Assembly: GCA_949358305.1 (NCBI GenBank)
Contig: OX442314.1
Coordinates: 23,553,060 to 23,617,059, forward strand
Reading direction: 5' to 3'
Length of the DNA: 64,000 nucleotides
Origin: Strigamia acuminata
Taxonomy: Eukaryota > Arthropoda > Chilopoda > Geophilomorpha > Linotaeniidae
A model generated the notes under the pieces. The model had not been told where the DNA came from, did not search any database, and saw nothing but the letters and a program-made list of their open reading frames with translations. The translations under genes and the position numbers were made by a program. Positions 32,690 to 44,899 of the stretch are shown in pieces; within the stretch, counting starts at the first letter, position 1, and each line of letters starts with the position of its first letter.

Positions 32690-33118
32690 ATATATGCATA
32701 TACTGTAAAAAGTCGTGTTCCAAGTATTTTAGATGTTTGTTTTGACATAGAACAAATGCCAAAATTGTTAGATTTCGAATGTCCAAATTGAAAATAGAAC
32801 ACGGTTTAACGGGAACAAAAAGTAATACGTCTTTACTCTACGGTATAAAAACATTACAACAATTGAATAGTATAACGTGCACGAGACGTGCAGAGAAAAA
32901 AAACATTCCAGAACATTCTAAACATTTCAATAACGTTTTAAACTTACAACAATTAACCCAACAAAAATGTAGATAAAACACAAGATTTTTATGAGCAATA
33001 CATTTATATTTAATTAATCGTTTAATTTACTAATCAACTGTTTATAAAATAATTATAATAAGCAATTTAAGCAATTTTGTAAACAATTTTATATCATTAT
33101 TTTATTACTTATGAAATA

Positions 33119-33440
33119 CAGTGTACTGGATGTAGCCCGGATAGCTGTGTAGACCGGACAGGGTTGGTTGTTTTCGTTTAAATTTTAAATCAAATAGTTA
33201 CACCGTATTTGGACTGAAATTTTTATCTACAGCGAAATTGGTTCGTGAATTCAATTAAATCGATAATAGGGGAAATCAATTCCAACTCGGCGGAACAAAG
33301 TGCATCGAAAGCGGCGGACGTGCAGCCTATTTCCATACGCTCTCACTCCTCCAGACATCCTTGCTGTGTGGACCAGATATTCTATGGTCCGGACAAATTT
33401 CTGGGACCGGTCCTATGTCTGGGTCACACAGAGTACACTG
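33119..33440. mobile_element. Tc1/mariner-type MITE, copy C (322 bp, TA duplication)
   Basis: The ends CAGTGTACTGGATGTAGCCC and the inverse of GGGTCACACAGAGTACACTG match the family at 30,212, and TA flanks both sides (33,117-33,118; 33,441-33,442). The interior resembles the copy at 24,751. Confidence 0.8.
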
Positions 33441-33659
33441 TATCTACAAATTAGCAAATTTGTTCATAGAACTTACGTTTGGTGGTCAGAAATGACAAAA
33501 ACACAGAACAAGGAGTGGAATTGAACCGGCTTACTCGAGCAATAAAATGCTACTCCGTATTATTTTAGTTTATTTCAGGCACACTCGTATAATTGATAAA
33601 CATTGATTTCTCCATTATTACATCACAGCATTGAGTTTAATTAAATTTAATAAAAAAAA

Positions 33660-33830
33660 ATTGTTGGATTAATTTCTAATTTCTAAGCAGAATTGATTCC
33701 TTCTTTAGTTTTTGTATTTATTTCTTAATTCAATTCATTAAAAATTTATTTGTTAGATTAATTTCTACTTTGTAAGCAAAATTGATTATTTCTTTAAGCT
33801 TCGTATTTATTTGAAGTCGGTTCACCTCTT
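33660..33830 (+). repeat. One to two units of the 87-bp minisatellite
   Basis: The sequence is the same as the array at 25,310-26,030 but unexpanded, followed by unrelated, partly self-complementary sequence containing TTCGAAG-type words (33,830-33,955). Confidence 0.8.
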
Positions 33831-34049
33831 CAAATTTTACCTCTCAGAAACTCATTTCTCAGACGCCACTTCTCGTTTCGAAGTAAAAAAATTCGAAGAA
33901 ACAATCGAAAATTCAGAATTTTCGAAGAGATGACATTCGAAGAAGTGATGGGCTAAACTTCTTTAAAAATTATTTGTTAGATTATCTAATATCCGCAATC
34001 AGAATTGATTCCTCTTTATGCAAGAGCCTATTACGTGTAACAAGCGCAT

Positions 34050-37000
34050 AATCCATTTTATTGCTAACATCAGTCGGAGTGACTCGAGTTTCATCACTGG
34101 TGCAAAGGTTCGGTTGTAGTCTGCTCCTGGCTTCTGGGAATATCCTATGGCAACTAGTCAAGTGGAGTTTAATTTTGAAGATCCATTTGTACTTTATTGG
34201 CTTTTTCCCTTCACTGGCTTGTCCAATCTACAAACTTGATGCGTGTACATGGACTGCATTTCTTTGTCCATCGGTTCCATTCAAAGCTTGCTGTCTTCGT
34301 ATGTCATCGTTTCACTGAAAGTAGTCGGAATAAATAGCTCCTTGGACTCTTCCTTAGCTACGCACGCTGCATCTCGTTCACGTAACTTTTCCGACCTTCG
34401 TACTCCTGGTATTATAGCTCTTGTTCGCGTCGCTCATTCAATTCGACTCGCTGTCTTTCTTTCGCGGCTGCTTCTTGTCTCGTGGGTTGTCCCAGCCCTC
34501 GCTCGCACAGTACGAGCATGGGTGTCGCACCAGGCGCACGCTCGGGCGCCAGTGCCATGAATGGCTGGTCCCTCGGAACTGCTGTGGCTACTGGTTTCGC
34601 TTCAAGCTCATCTTCAAGTTCGTCGTGACCAGTCGCATTATCGCTTCCGTTCTCATCACCGTCGACGCAAGTGTTAACTCGTCGTCTTCTCTTGCGTCTT
34701 CATAATTCACGTCCTGTTCTCCCCAGCTGAAAACGGAAAAATCAATTTCGTCATCGTCGCCAGATGTACCTAATTCGTTTTTACGCTCCAGTTGCAAGAA
34801 GATCGTTCTGGCATCCTCGATAAAGTAGACATCCCTGGCCTCGATTATGCGAAGCTCATCTTCTTCATAAATGCGATAGGCTCTTCGGCATGTGGAGTAT
34901 CCCACCATTATGCATGGCTTGATGACAAGGACCAACATTTTCCGCAGCTGCTTTGGTACATGTCAGTATGCTGCACATCCAAACACAAGTAGATGCATCC
35001 CAGATGGCTTGCTGCAATATCTCAATTCGTAAGGTGTTTTTTTTTTGTGTTTGATGATGTTGGGATCCTGTTGATTAAATACACCGTCGTTGCCATCGTC
35101 TCAGGCCAAAACCCATCAGGTAAAAGCAACCATTTTAGCATTGTTCTCGTCTTTTCCACGATGGTCCAATCATACCTCTCTTGCTCTGTGTTTTTCGATT
35201 TCTTCGAATGCGCCGCTTTTTTTATGTGAAGCGCTGAAATACACAAATTTTGTGAATTTGTTGACAACCACAAGGACGCAATAGCTGCCATCAATTGCCT
35301 TCGAAAACAGACCGCACAAATTCACATGCTACAACTCCAATGGCCGCTTTATGGTTCGTCCTTTTACATGCATAAATGCTTGCCTGGGCTGCCGCCCCTC
35401 GTCCAAAATTTACCCCCAGTATAAGCTTTCCATCTCGCACTCAGTGGCGTAGCTAGGGGGGGGGGGGCCGCCCCGGGTGTCACCCGGAAAGGGGTAACAC
35501 TCGTATAGGGATGACACCGGGCCGGGATTGAAAAAAATAATACTCCGTAAAAAAGATATTTTTTTTTTCAATCTTGGCCGGGTGTCACCCCTATATAGGG
35601 GTCGGAATTGAAAAATTCCGGTCGGAATTGAAAAATTCCGGTCGGAATTGAAAAATTCCGGTTGGAATTGAAAAATTCCGGTCGGAATTGAAAAATTCCG
35701 GTTGGAATTGAAAAATTCCGGTTGGAATTGAAAAAAAATGTTGATTTTAACTGTTTTCAAGGGTGACACCATCGATATCCGCCCCGGGTGTCACCCATGC
35801 CAGCTACGCCACTGCTCTCACTTGTTCCAACTTGTAATTGCTTGCTTGGCCCAATCGCCTGTGCCACAATACTTTGTCCAACGTTTCGGGTTCCTTGCTA
35901 GTTGGCTGTTTCCTTTGCTATGTTGGCTTTCCCCCCATTCAAGGAAGTTGTTGCATTAAAAATAAACATCCTATCGTGACGCCTGGCCGTTGCAATCACG
36001 TTGTTCTTGGTCATCACTAATGCCTGATCATCGTCAAATATCACTCTCAATCCATTTCGCGTCAACTAATACACCGAAATCAAATTCACGCGTAACTTGA
36101 GCACAGATCACGTAGATTACATTTGGCATTCGCACTTTAACATCGCTTGGCTTTAAGTTACTAATCAGATTGACCGTGCCTCTCCCTTTAGACACAGTCG
36201 TCGCTTTGCTTTCAGCTAAATGTACCACTCCGTCTTCAAGCTTGAAATCTGACAGAAACTCATGGGGTGACGTCATGAGGACGGTTGCCCCAGAGTCCAA
36301 TAACCACTCTGTTGGGCCTAAACCTCCAATCGACCCTCGCGTGTGGAACGTGCGTAACTGACTTCCCGTTGTATCTTCACACAATTCACCGTTACGGTGC
36401 CATGTCCACACCACATCCATTTGTGCCTCCACGTGTGGATCTGTTACAGCAGTTACGTGCTTGCCAAAACTGTAACACCCAATAGTTGTGGTCGCCACCT
36501 CGGCACTTGCTGCATCTCCGCTACATATATTTCGGCAATCTCGTGCCTTGTGGCCAGTTTAACCACACTCAAAGCATTCGAATTTTTTTCCACATTTTCT
36601 TCCTCGTGATCGAGGAATTTTGGCGCTGGTGAATTCCTATCCTAGGCCGACTTGCCTGTTTTGCGCATTTTCGCCATGATGAGCAGCAAGGTCTTACCAC
36701 AGTATTTTAGCATTCTTCGTCCCTTGTTACATTCCCACTTGCTCGGGAGATAAAGTTGTCACGATGAGTCCCAGTGAAGTGCTGTTCAAGCGTCTCCATT
36801 TTTGCCATGCTGCTCCATTTTGTCGATCCGGCTCATTTCCCTCAATTACGGTGAGCCACAGTCCTTTTGAGTCTAGCACCACCTCCATGAACGTGCCCCA
36901 AACTGCATAATTGATGTCGTCCAACAGCGGAAATCGACTCGCGCTTGCTTCTTTGAATTCCTCTGACATGTCGTTATATTGACCTGTCAACTTGTTAATT

Positions 37001-37060
37001 ATCTTTAAGCTTTTTGTCTGAATTCGATCAATTGGAACGACAACGCACAACCGTACTCAC
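34050..37060 (-). mobile_element. Decayed Ty1/copia retrotransposon fragment (gag, protease, integrase parts)
   Basis: Successive broken minus-strand frames give recognisable copia parts in the right order. At 37,050-36,727 is a Gag N-terminus (FPLLDDINYAVW, KGLWLTVIEGNEP). At 36,498-36,034 is the protease region (TEWLLDSGATVLMTSP). At 35,294-35,022 is the end of integrase (ARTMLKWLLLPDGFWPETMA-type and VYLINRIPT-type motifs). At 34,938-34,588 is the post-integrase motif (VGYSTCRRAYRI...ARDVYF). Reverse transcriptase and RNase H are not seen. Stops and frameshifts separate the pieces, and a hAT-type MITE interrupts it at 35,442-35,814. LTRs were not placed with confidence. Confidence 0.8.
35442..35814. 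mobile_element. hAT-type MITE with internal hairpin-forming 20-bp array (373 bp)
   Basis: The inverted ends are CAGTGGCGTAGCTAG and CCAGCTACGCCACTG (one mismatch), followed by a sub-terminal GGGTGTCACCC element. The flanks CTCGCACT and CTCTCACT form an 8-bp duplication with one difference, as expected for hAT. The centre has about seven 20-bp units containing CGGAATTGAAAAATTCCG, each self-complementary. The element is inserted in the copia fragment. Confidence 0.85.
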
Positions 37061-37530
37061 GACCATGCTGATAATTGCCCAGCTTCCTGGCTCAAAAGTT
37101 GCTCTACAATTTCTTCCTAACCATCCTCTAGTTATCACTTGTTAATAAATTGGATCCTGGGTTGTAGAAAAACCATAACAGTGGGTTTATTCCGTATAAG
37201 TACAAGTACATCGCTAGTCAAGAGCAGACGACAGAACACGATTGCCAAGTAACCAATAGTAAACAACAACAACAATATCGCACTCTAACAAACAAATTGG
37301 TTTTAACTAGATTATACACATTCACACATACAGGTACCGTATTTCAGGAATTAAGCCATGATTAAGGATTCCAACAGTGAGATATTCCCGGATCACTGCA
37401 GAGTAAATCGGTTGAAGTTTAAAAAAACTGGACCCTCACTCTATGCTGGCAATTGAAATTGTGAGTAGTTTCGTGTTTTGCCACTAGGTGAAGAACCAGA
37501 CATCAACAGGTGATGTTATAGCCTTGCCTA

Positions 37531-37830
37531 CAGTGATCCTTCATAATTAAGTGGACAGTTTTAAAAAGCTAAATGTAAATTATTCTCACAGAAAAACTGT
37601 ATAGATGTGAAATATTAAGAAATAAGAAGTTAATTTGTTCAATGTTTTTTAATAATAAACAATTTTTTTTAAACACAATATAAATTTGCATATTGTCAAT
37701 TATTTGTAATAAATAATTTTTTATTTAATTGACAACTTGAATTGTGATTTTCAATTCAAAATGCTTCCTGAAGGAATCAGAAATCAAATTATTGGAATGC
37801 ACAGAGCTGGAGTGAGTTGTTAAATTGACA
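37531..37830 (+). pseudogene. Tc1-like element 5' end with transposase N-terminal fragment
   Basis: TA followed by CAGTGATCC and TAATTAAGTGGACAG at 37,531-37,556 looks like a Tc1 terminal repeat. At 37,761 an ATG opens a short frame (MLPEGIRNQIIGMHRAGVS) resembling the first helix-turn-helix of Tc1-type transposases. It stops after about 20 codons and no DDE domain or second terminal repeat follows, so it is a fragment. Confidence 0.55.
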
Positions 37831-38590
37831 GATTAACATTTTTAAAATTCTAAAATGAAATAAATTCAGTATAAAATATTAGAATTATAAAAACAAATAA
37901 ATTTAATCAATAAAAGTTAAAATCAATAAAAATCTAAAAAAAATATATAAACAAATATCAGGTATTTAAGTAGTGCACAGCATTGCCAGCCTTATAACTT
38001 CCAGCCTTTTCAATTTTAGCCTTTTTTGTATTTCCTAACTTCCAATTCAGCCTCTTTGGATTTGGCCTTTTAGACTTCTAAACCTGATGTTTAGAGTCTC
38101 TCTTGAAACGGTTCTGTCCGTCTGTCCGCATCCATATCTCAAAATCTATAGTAGGTGGAGACAAACGGACAACGGCAATAAATTCAGCGTACCTGTATTA
38201 GTATCCTAGGATCTTTTCACAATTTTCCGACCTCCGGTTGAATTTATAAACACGATTTTGTACACTTTTAGCCGTCTAATTATTTCTTTAAGCTTCGTAT
38301 TTATTTCTTGGTTAAACTTCTTTAAAAACTATTTGTTAGATTATCTAATATCCCCAATCGGAATTGATTCTCCTTTATGCAAGAGCGTGTTACACGCTAT
38401 CAAGCGTACAATCCATTTTATTTGCTTCATTAAAGTTTTGCTCCCAAAAAAAATTTCTATTCCTGAATTAACGCCACTGCTGCTCAAACTCTAATATCGC
38501 CACACGCGCGTTTTGTCATATGTGCAAACGTTGTTCATGCTTGCGTCTGATGCACGTAAATCGGTTGAAGTATATGCACGGTGCACGACT
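37830..38590. other. AT-rich intergenic sequence including a repeated 100-bp segment
   Basis: No gene is seen. The stretch at 38,310-38,420 (CTTCTTTAAAAACTATTTG... to CAATCCATTTTATTTGC) is a near copy of 33,957-34,065, so the copia fragment and neighbouring insertions lie between two copies of the same host sequence. Confidence 0.5.
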
Positions 38591-38755
38591 GCACGTGCAT
38601 CAAGTGGCCAATAAGTGCCCCTAACTGCCACATTCCACCACATGTTAAGAATTGTAACAAAACACAACTGAATATACCGGTAGTCATGAAACGTGGAATG
38701 AACTAGAATTTATTATTATTATTCAGCTTGCTTTCAGAATTCAATTTGCTTGTTG

Positions 38756-41700
38756 TCAGAATAATATTTTGTACAATATCTCAATCACAAACACTAACAG
38801 TGCAATTCCAATTCCCAAGAACAATGTAAAAAAAAGGCCAACGACTGCAGGCATTTTGATTGCCGCAATTGCTCTTCGCATACGGTCGCAGTAAGCATTA
38901 TGGTCATCGTGATTGATTGCCACATAGAGTTTATGATAAATACCGTTTTCCAAAAAAATCTGTATGCTAGTTGATAAAATTTGAATCAATTAGATGTTTA
39001 TTGAATTATAAGTTGAACTTACTATTTATTAAAAAGCTGTTTGTATGCAAATTGCTTATTAAATGTAAAACAAAAGTCAGATTTCAAAAGCACCTCATCC
39101 AAGAATCGAAATGAACAGTTCTGGTCTACTTGAGCTGCCAGTGACAATTCTTCCATCATGTATGCTATTTTACGGTTGTATACCAATTCCTTTCCTTCTT
39201 TATTAGACTTTACCATAAACTTATCTGGTTTACTACTAAATTTCTTGTAAGCTCTGACAAACAGATCCTCTTTAGAATGCTACAAGCAAAAACCCTAATG
39301 AAATTAGTCACACAAAACAATAGTTTCTTTAATTTTTTAAAAAGCATTAATGAAAATGTCATACCTTGAATATCTGAACTATACTAGAGCCTTTAAGTGT
39401 GGCTAAATCATAATTGGATTTGTAAAGGAATTCGTGAAAAGTATTAAATGGTAGTTTGATTTTAGTCACGGCAAAAATTGATGTAAGGCATGAACAGTAG
39501 TTTATAAACATAATGATGCAAAAAGTGTGAAATACGAGCAAACATATTCTACCAGATAGACCGTAGACCTTAACTGGAATACCTAAAACAAATATCAATT
39601 TAACCGGCTGTGATATAACTTTTTTAATTGTCTTACCAGTCTGAAGTAAAATGTGTAAAGCACTTCTCGTATAATAATAAATTATATTGGTATAGCTAAT
39701 TGTTTTTTTAGGCCATTGCTGTACCTTGTTTTTAATCAAACTAATAATTGACAACAACACCGCAAACAAAATTGTAAATCCCATTATGCAAATCCACGAG
39801 TAAGATGAAAAGGGTTCCAAGTAAAAGAAAAATCTTTCTTCTGATCTGTCCGTATTGTAGTAAATCATCTTAACACGCACTCCAGTAATATCTGGCGAAT
39901 AACTTATCAATTCAATTCTTTCGCTGGTCTTGGTTAATGATATTCCCACATCACTTTCCTGCATGAATATACGGTATTCATATATTATAAAAATTGAATT
40001 CAAAGATTTACAAATGAAATTACATTTCTGTATAATTTTCCAACCATCCCAGACACGTACGATGCATTTACCTTAGCTCCAAATACTTTATCTTGTGGAA
40101 AATCCACGCTAGCACTTAAAGCGAGAAAACATAACTTACAATGTTAGGTTTTTGTTTATGGTTGGTGATTAAACATTGGTAAATTACTTAAATGAAAAAA
40201 CGCTTTGAATGGTTTTCATTATTTCGCCATGCAATCCTCCCATAGTAAGCTGCCCATTCTCGTTAAGAATTGAGAAAAATGGTGGAAACTGGTTAAAAAA
40301 CAAAGATATCATTATCTTATCGACACAATAATAAGCGCATTGAATGGCAACCAAACATATTACCGGTAATGTTGTCAAACGAAGGGTTTTTTCACTGTAC
40401 GAAGGCAACGGTACCGATAAATGTGAAAATTTTAATGCACCATTCTTCGGATCCCAAAAGCCACCTTTTTGTGCCTTTATCACATTTCCGTCCGCCGAAT
40501 ATAAACGAAATAAAAACCATACCTTGAAAACATAAAATCACTTGAATCGAAGCCAATTCAGCATTAAACTCCCAAAAGTACCTCGTCAGAATGTCCGACG
40601 TCCAGTATAAATAAAGCGATATCATGTGGAATAAAAAAGTTACCAAAACTTTCCAACTTTTCTTCTAATATTAGCAACCAGTTAGAAGGGCAATAGCCTA
40701 ATTGTAATGCCTTTTCCACTATTCCAATAGCAGTATTTGGTTTGCTTATGATCAACACAGTGCCGAAGTTGTTCAGTTCGTTCAGCTCAAATTCATTCAC
40801 GGGTGCAACACTGGCAGATATCAGATGTTGCGACAAGTGTTCAGTTAAGTACACTTAAAGAAAACAAAATTAAAACTTCCGAAATTGTGGTGATCTCGAT
40901 TTTTTTTATTTTAAATAAAATATCACCACTTAAAATATGTAGTATTTTTAATAACTCTGGTTTGGTACACGTCAAACCAGCCTGTTATGTCTTGGGGGTG
41001 AAAACTCCCTAGGCACATCTTACCCCAATTTGGTTGGGGTGAGCCACAAATTAACCGTTTTGTGCAGCAATTCCTTTGTTGCACCAAAACACGCTTATTG
41101 CGCTTATCTGCGGCAGATATGCAGTGTGCTGAGCTCAAATTTAGAGTTTTGGCACACTCTTGATTTCACTACTTAACGTACAACACACCTTACCATTGCT
41201 CTGCTAAAACTGCGAGTACTGACCGTATTAGTTTATTGTGAATTGAGAGACATTTGGCTATCTTTGCTAAGTTTGCCGAGTGTATCAACACCAGTTACTC
41301 GCCGCTACCGCCGCCATCGTCGAGGACTTCCGGAGTCGTCACCGTCGTCGCCATCGCCGCCGTCGTCGTGTGAGTAAAGAGGGAAAAGACGCAGCCCCGC
41401 CATTTTCGCGTAACAAGCTGTTACGCGCATTTCCTTTATTTCATTTCCCTTTCATTATTGTATTATTTCATTATTATTAGTTTAGTTTATTAGCTTTAAT
41501 AAATTATTGTGTTTATTTTACCATACTTACCTGTTTTATTAATCTAACCCCTAGTCAACCTTAATTAATTCTTATTTCAGGACTAAGCCTATTAAATTAG
41601 CATCTGAACTGCAAAATGTAATGAAACAAAAATATTTCCTACCAAAATCCTGCTCATCAGTTAGAATTATTATTCTTGACCATTGGACATATTTTAAGAA

Positions 41701-41866
41701 ATTAGTTGAAAATTTTTGAATCAGATTAATTTCTATTCCCAAAAATACAACGAGTTAGTACTTGCATTCTAAGTTCTACCGTATTATACATTAGCTTACC
41801 AACATCTTCCTTACAAAAAGCTGAAGTAATGCATGAAACGACTGCAGCATAAAATAACACTTCCAT
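38756..41866 (-). CDS. Divergent ionotropic receptor (IR) gene, copy 3; ten exons, 595 aa
   Basis: This is the third tandem paralogue, with the same ten exon lengths as copies 1, 2 and 4. Exons: 41800-41866, 41643-41732, 40582-40853, 40364-40522, 40188-40288, 40024-40114, 39637-39958, 39365-39582, 39023-39279, 38756-38966. The predicted start is MEVLFYAAVVSCITSAF (signal peptide). The S1 motif is LTTLP|FPPFFSI. Intron 3 contains a frame-breaking insertion relative to copy 1, which confirms it is spliced out. TM1 has YSWICIMGFTILFAVLLS, TM2 has NYCSCLTSIFAV (Cys replacing the usual Asn and Phe replacing Leu in the channel motif), and TM3 is GLFFTLFLGIGIALLVF. A 728-bp LTR-like insertion sits in the intron between exons 2 and 3. 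Role: predicted membrane chemoreceptor channel. Confidence 0.87.
40886..41613 (+). mobile_element. Probable solo LTR (728 bp) in an intron of IR copy 3
   Basis: The segment starts TGTGGTGATC and ends CTGAACTGCA, with AAAT on both sides (40,882-40,885 and 41,614-41,617). The same intron of copy 4 reads CTTCCAAAATGTAATG without it. It contains AATAAA near 41,497 and a GC-rich stretch with CCGTCGTCGCC-type triplets. No internal element sequence is present, so a solo LTR left by recombination is the simplest reading. Orientation is inferred from AATAAA. Confidence 0.72.
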
Positions 41867-42478
41867 CTTCAAGATTCCATACGACCAAAAACAGAAAATA
41901 CGTCAATTTCCTTGCTAAATTAAATATTAATAGTAATCAATAAAATAAACACATAAAATAAAACTATAAGATGCCAGTATCAAGAAAATTTACGCTGTGA
42001 CAACACTAATTAATTATTTAAAAAATTCGCTAATGTACAAATTCCAGTAGAGCAATTTTCTTAATGGCACTTTATGGGATGATTTAGTACCTTAGGTTTA
42101 CGGTAGAAGCATTTCATGTAGCTAACCTCTTTCACACTAGAGTATTTTTTCTAAAAATTATTTCGTCGCTAAAAAGTGTCATTTTTAAAGTGATTTTAAC
42201 CGATAATATTGTTTACAGTATTCCGCCTTGCATGATTAATTGAAACAAAGAGGATCAAGGAATATTTATTTATTTATTTATTTATTTATTAGATGTAACA
42301 TTTTCTGAACTATTGGCAGGTGTTGATGACAGTTTGTCGTTTGTCAAGTGGTCAGCCCCTAATTGCCATATCCCATCAGATGCTGAGATTTGTGACAACA
42401 CGATGTATTCCTCAAACGTGTAATTATCTAGAATTTATTATAATTTTTTTAGTTTTCGTTCAGAATTCCATTTATTTG

Positions 42479-44833
42479 TTACCAGAATATTGTGTACAAT
42501 ATCTCAATCCCAAACACTATCAGTGCAATTCCAATTCCTAAGCACAGACTAAAAAAAAGTCCAACAACTGCAGGTATTTTAATGGCTGCAATTTCTCTTA
42601 GCATGCGGTCACAATAAACATTATGGTCTTCGTAATTACCGCCAAGATAGAGTTTCTGATTAACACCGTTTTCCAATAAAATACGTATGCTAGTTGATAA
42701 ATTTGGAATCAAATAGACGTTCATTGAATTACTGGTATAAGTTGAACTTACTATTTATTAAAAAGCTGCTTGTATGTAAATTGCTTGTTAAATGTAAAAC
42801 ACATGGCAGATTCCATAATCACCTCATCCAAGAATCGAAATGAACAGTTCTTTTCTACTTCGGCTGACAGAGTCAATTCTTCCATTAAATATCCTATTTT
42901 ACGATTGTATACCAATTCCTTTCCTTCTTTATTAGACTTTACCAATAACTTCTCAGGATTACTATTGATTTTCTTATAAGCTCTGACATACAAATCCTCT
43001 TTAGAATACTGCAAGCAAACCCGCATGTATATTGAATTTGTTAAATAAGCATCAAAGAAAATTTGGCCATACCTTCAATGTCGGAACTACACTAGTGCCT
43101 TTAAGTGTGGCTAAATCGTAGTTGGATTTGTAAATGAATTCGTGAAAACTGCTAAATGGCAATTTTATTGTGGTCACGGCTAAAATTGATGTAAGGCTTG
43201 AACAGTAGTTTATAAACATAATGATGCAAAAAGTGTGAAAAACCAGTAAACATATTCTACCAGATAAACCGTAAACCTGAACTGGAATACCTAAAGCAAA
43301 TATTATTATAACCTGCCATAACATTACTTCTTAAATTTATTTTACCGGTCTTAAGTAAAATATGTAAAGCACTTCTTGTATAATAATAAATGATTTGCAG
43401 GTTTTTAATTGCTTTTTTAGGCCGTCGTAGTACCTTGTTTTTCACAAAACTAATAATTGAGGACAACACTGCAAATAAAATTGTAAATCCCATTATGCAC
43501 ATCCAAGAAAATGAAGTAAAAGGTTCCAAATAAAAGAAAAATCTCTCTTGATTTCCCGCCTCGTTGTGGTACAATAATTTTGCACGCACTCTGGTAATAT
43601 CTGCCGAAAAGCTAATCAATGCAATTCTATCGCTGGTTTTTGTTAACGAAATTCCTATATCGCTTTCCTAAAATGAACTCATATTTGTAAGAATTAATAA
43701 AATAGTTAAATTGTAACTAAAATTACATTTTTGTATAATTTTCCTAACATCCCAGATACGTACGAAGCGTTTATCTTATTTCCAAACATTTTATCTTCTG
43801 GAACATCCACGCTGGCACTTTATACAAAAAAACATAGCTTAGGGTTTTCTTTTGTTAAATGATTAAAGATGGGTAAATTACTTAAATAGAAATACACTTT
43901 GAATAGTTTTTAATAATTCGCCATGTAATCCTCCGATAGTAAACTGCCCATTCTCTTTACGAATTGAGAAAAATGGTGGAAACTGGTACGAAAACGTAAA
44001 GAGTTTTATTACCGGCACAATAATTTGTAGTTTTGAGTTAAACAAACTAATAAATTTACCGGTAATGATATCAAGCGAAGCGCTTTTTCACTGTACGAAG
44101 GCAAAGGTACAGACAAACGTACAAATTTTAAAGCACCATTCTTCGGATCCCAAAAGCCACTTTTTTGCGCCTTTATCAGATTTCCGTTAGCCGAATATAA
44201 ACGATATAAAAACCATACCTTGAAAACATAAAATTACTTAAATCGAAACGACTTCAGCATTAACTCCCATAATTACCTCGCCAGTATGCCCGACGTCCAG
44301 TTTAAATAAAGCGATATCATGTGGAATAAAAATATTACCAAAACTTTCCAACTTTTCTTCTAATATTAGCAACCAATTAGAAGGACAATAGCTTAACTTT
44401 AATGCCTTTTCCACTATTCCAATAGCAGTATTTGGTTTGCTTATGATCAACACAGATCCGAAATTGTTCAGTTCGTTCAGCTCAAATCCATTCACGGATG
44501 CAACTTTGGCAGAGATCAGGTGTTGCGACAAATGTTTCGATAAATAAACTTGAAGAAAACAAAATTAAAACTTCCAAAATGTAATGAAACAAAAAATATT
44601 TCCTACCAAGATCCTGATCATCAATCAGAATTATTATTTTCGACCATTCGACATATTTTAAGAAATTAGTTGAAAATTTGTGAACCAAATTAATTTCTGT
44701 TCGCGTAAATAAAACGAGTTAGTACTTGCTTTCAAAGTTGTATCGTCAATATGTATGTTTGCCTACCAACATCTTCCTTACAGAAAGCCGAAATGATGCA
44801 AGAAACAACTGCAGCATAAAATAATGCTTCCAT
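42479..44833 (-). CDS. Divergent ionotropic receptor (IR) gene, copy 4; ten exons, 595 aa
   Basis: This is the fourth tandem paralogue. Exons: 44767-44833, 44607-44696, 44277-44548, 44060-44218, 43882-43982, 43727-43817, 43346-43667, 43073-43290, 42752-43008, 42479-42689 (one boundary near 42,752 may be off by one). The exon lengths match the other copies and no stop is seen. The start is MEALFYAAVVSCIISAF. The S1 half contains SYSEKALRLISLP at the exon 4 end and SDIGISLTKTSDR-type sequence in exon 7. TM1 contains FSWMCIMGFTILFAVLSS, TM2 contains NYCSSLTSILAVT, and TM3 is GLFFSLCLGIGIALIVF. It shares the Cys in the TM2 motif with copy 3, so 3 and 4 are probably the closest pair. No transposon is seen inside its introns. 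Confidence 0.86.
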
Positions 44834-44899
44834 CTTCAAGATCTTGAAGACCCAAAACAGATAATACGTTATTATATCCTGTCCCATTTAAATATTAAT

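Noticed and set aside
33500-33565. tRNA-like motif on the minus strand (GGTTCAATTCC B-box-like sequence, also near 25,175-25,200)
   Set aside because: Only a T-arm-like segment is convincing; a full cloverleaf with anticodon arm is not present. It could be a tRNA-derived repeat remnant at most.
34243-34560. 105-codon plus-strand frame in the copia region
   Set aside because: It is antisense to decayed copia sequence, with no domain or splice context.
40560-40582. Stop codon after the exon 3 region of IR copy 3 (DE|VLLGV then stop)
   Set aside because: The stop lies in an intron; using the donor after GAC GAG and the acceptor before GTATGG restores the frame identically in all copies.
41280-41480. 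66-codon frame rich in Arg/His within the insertion in IR copy 3
   Set aside because: It lies in a GC-rich triplet stretch inside the LTR-like insertion and has no domain.
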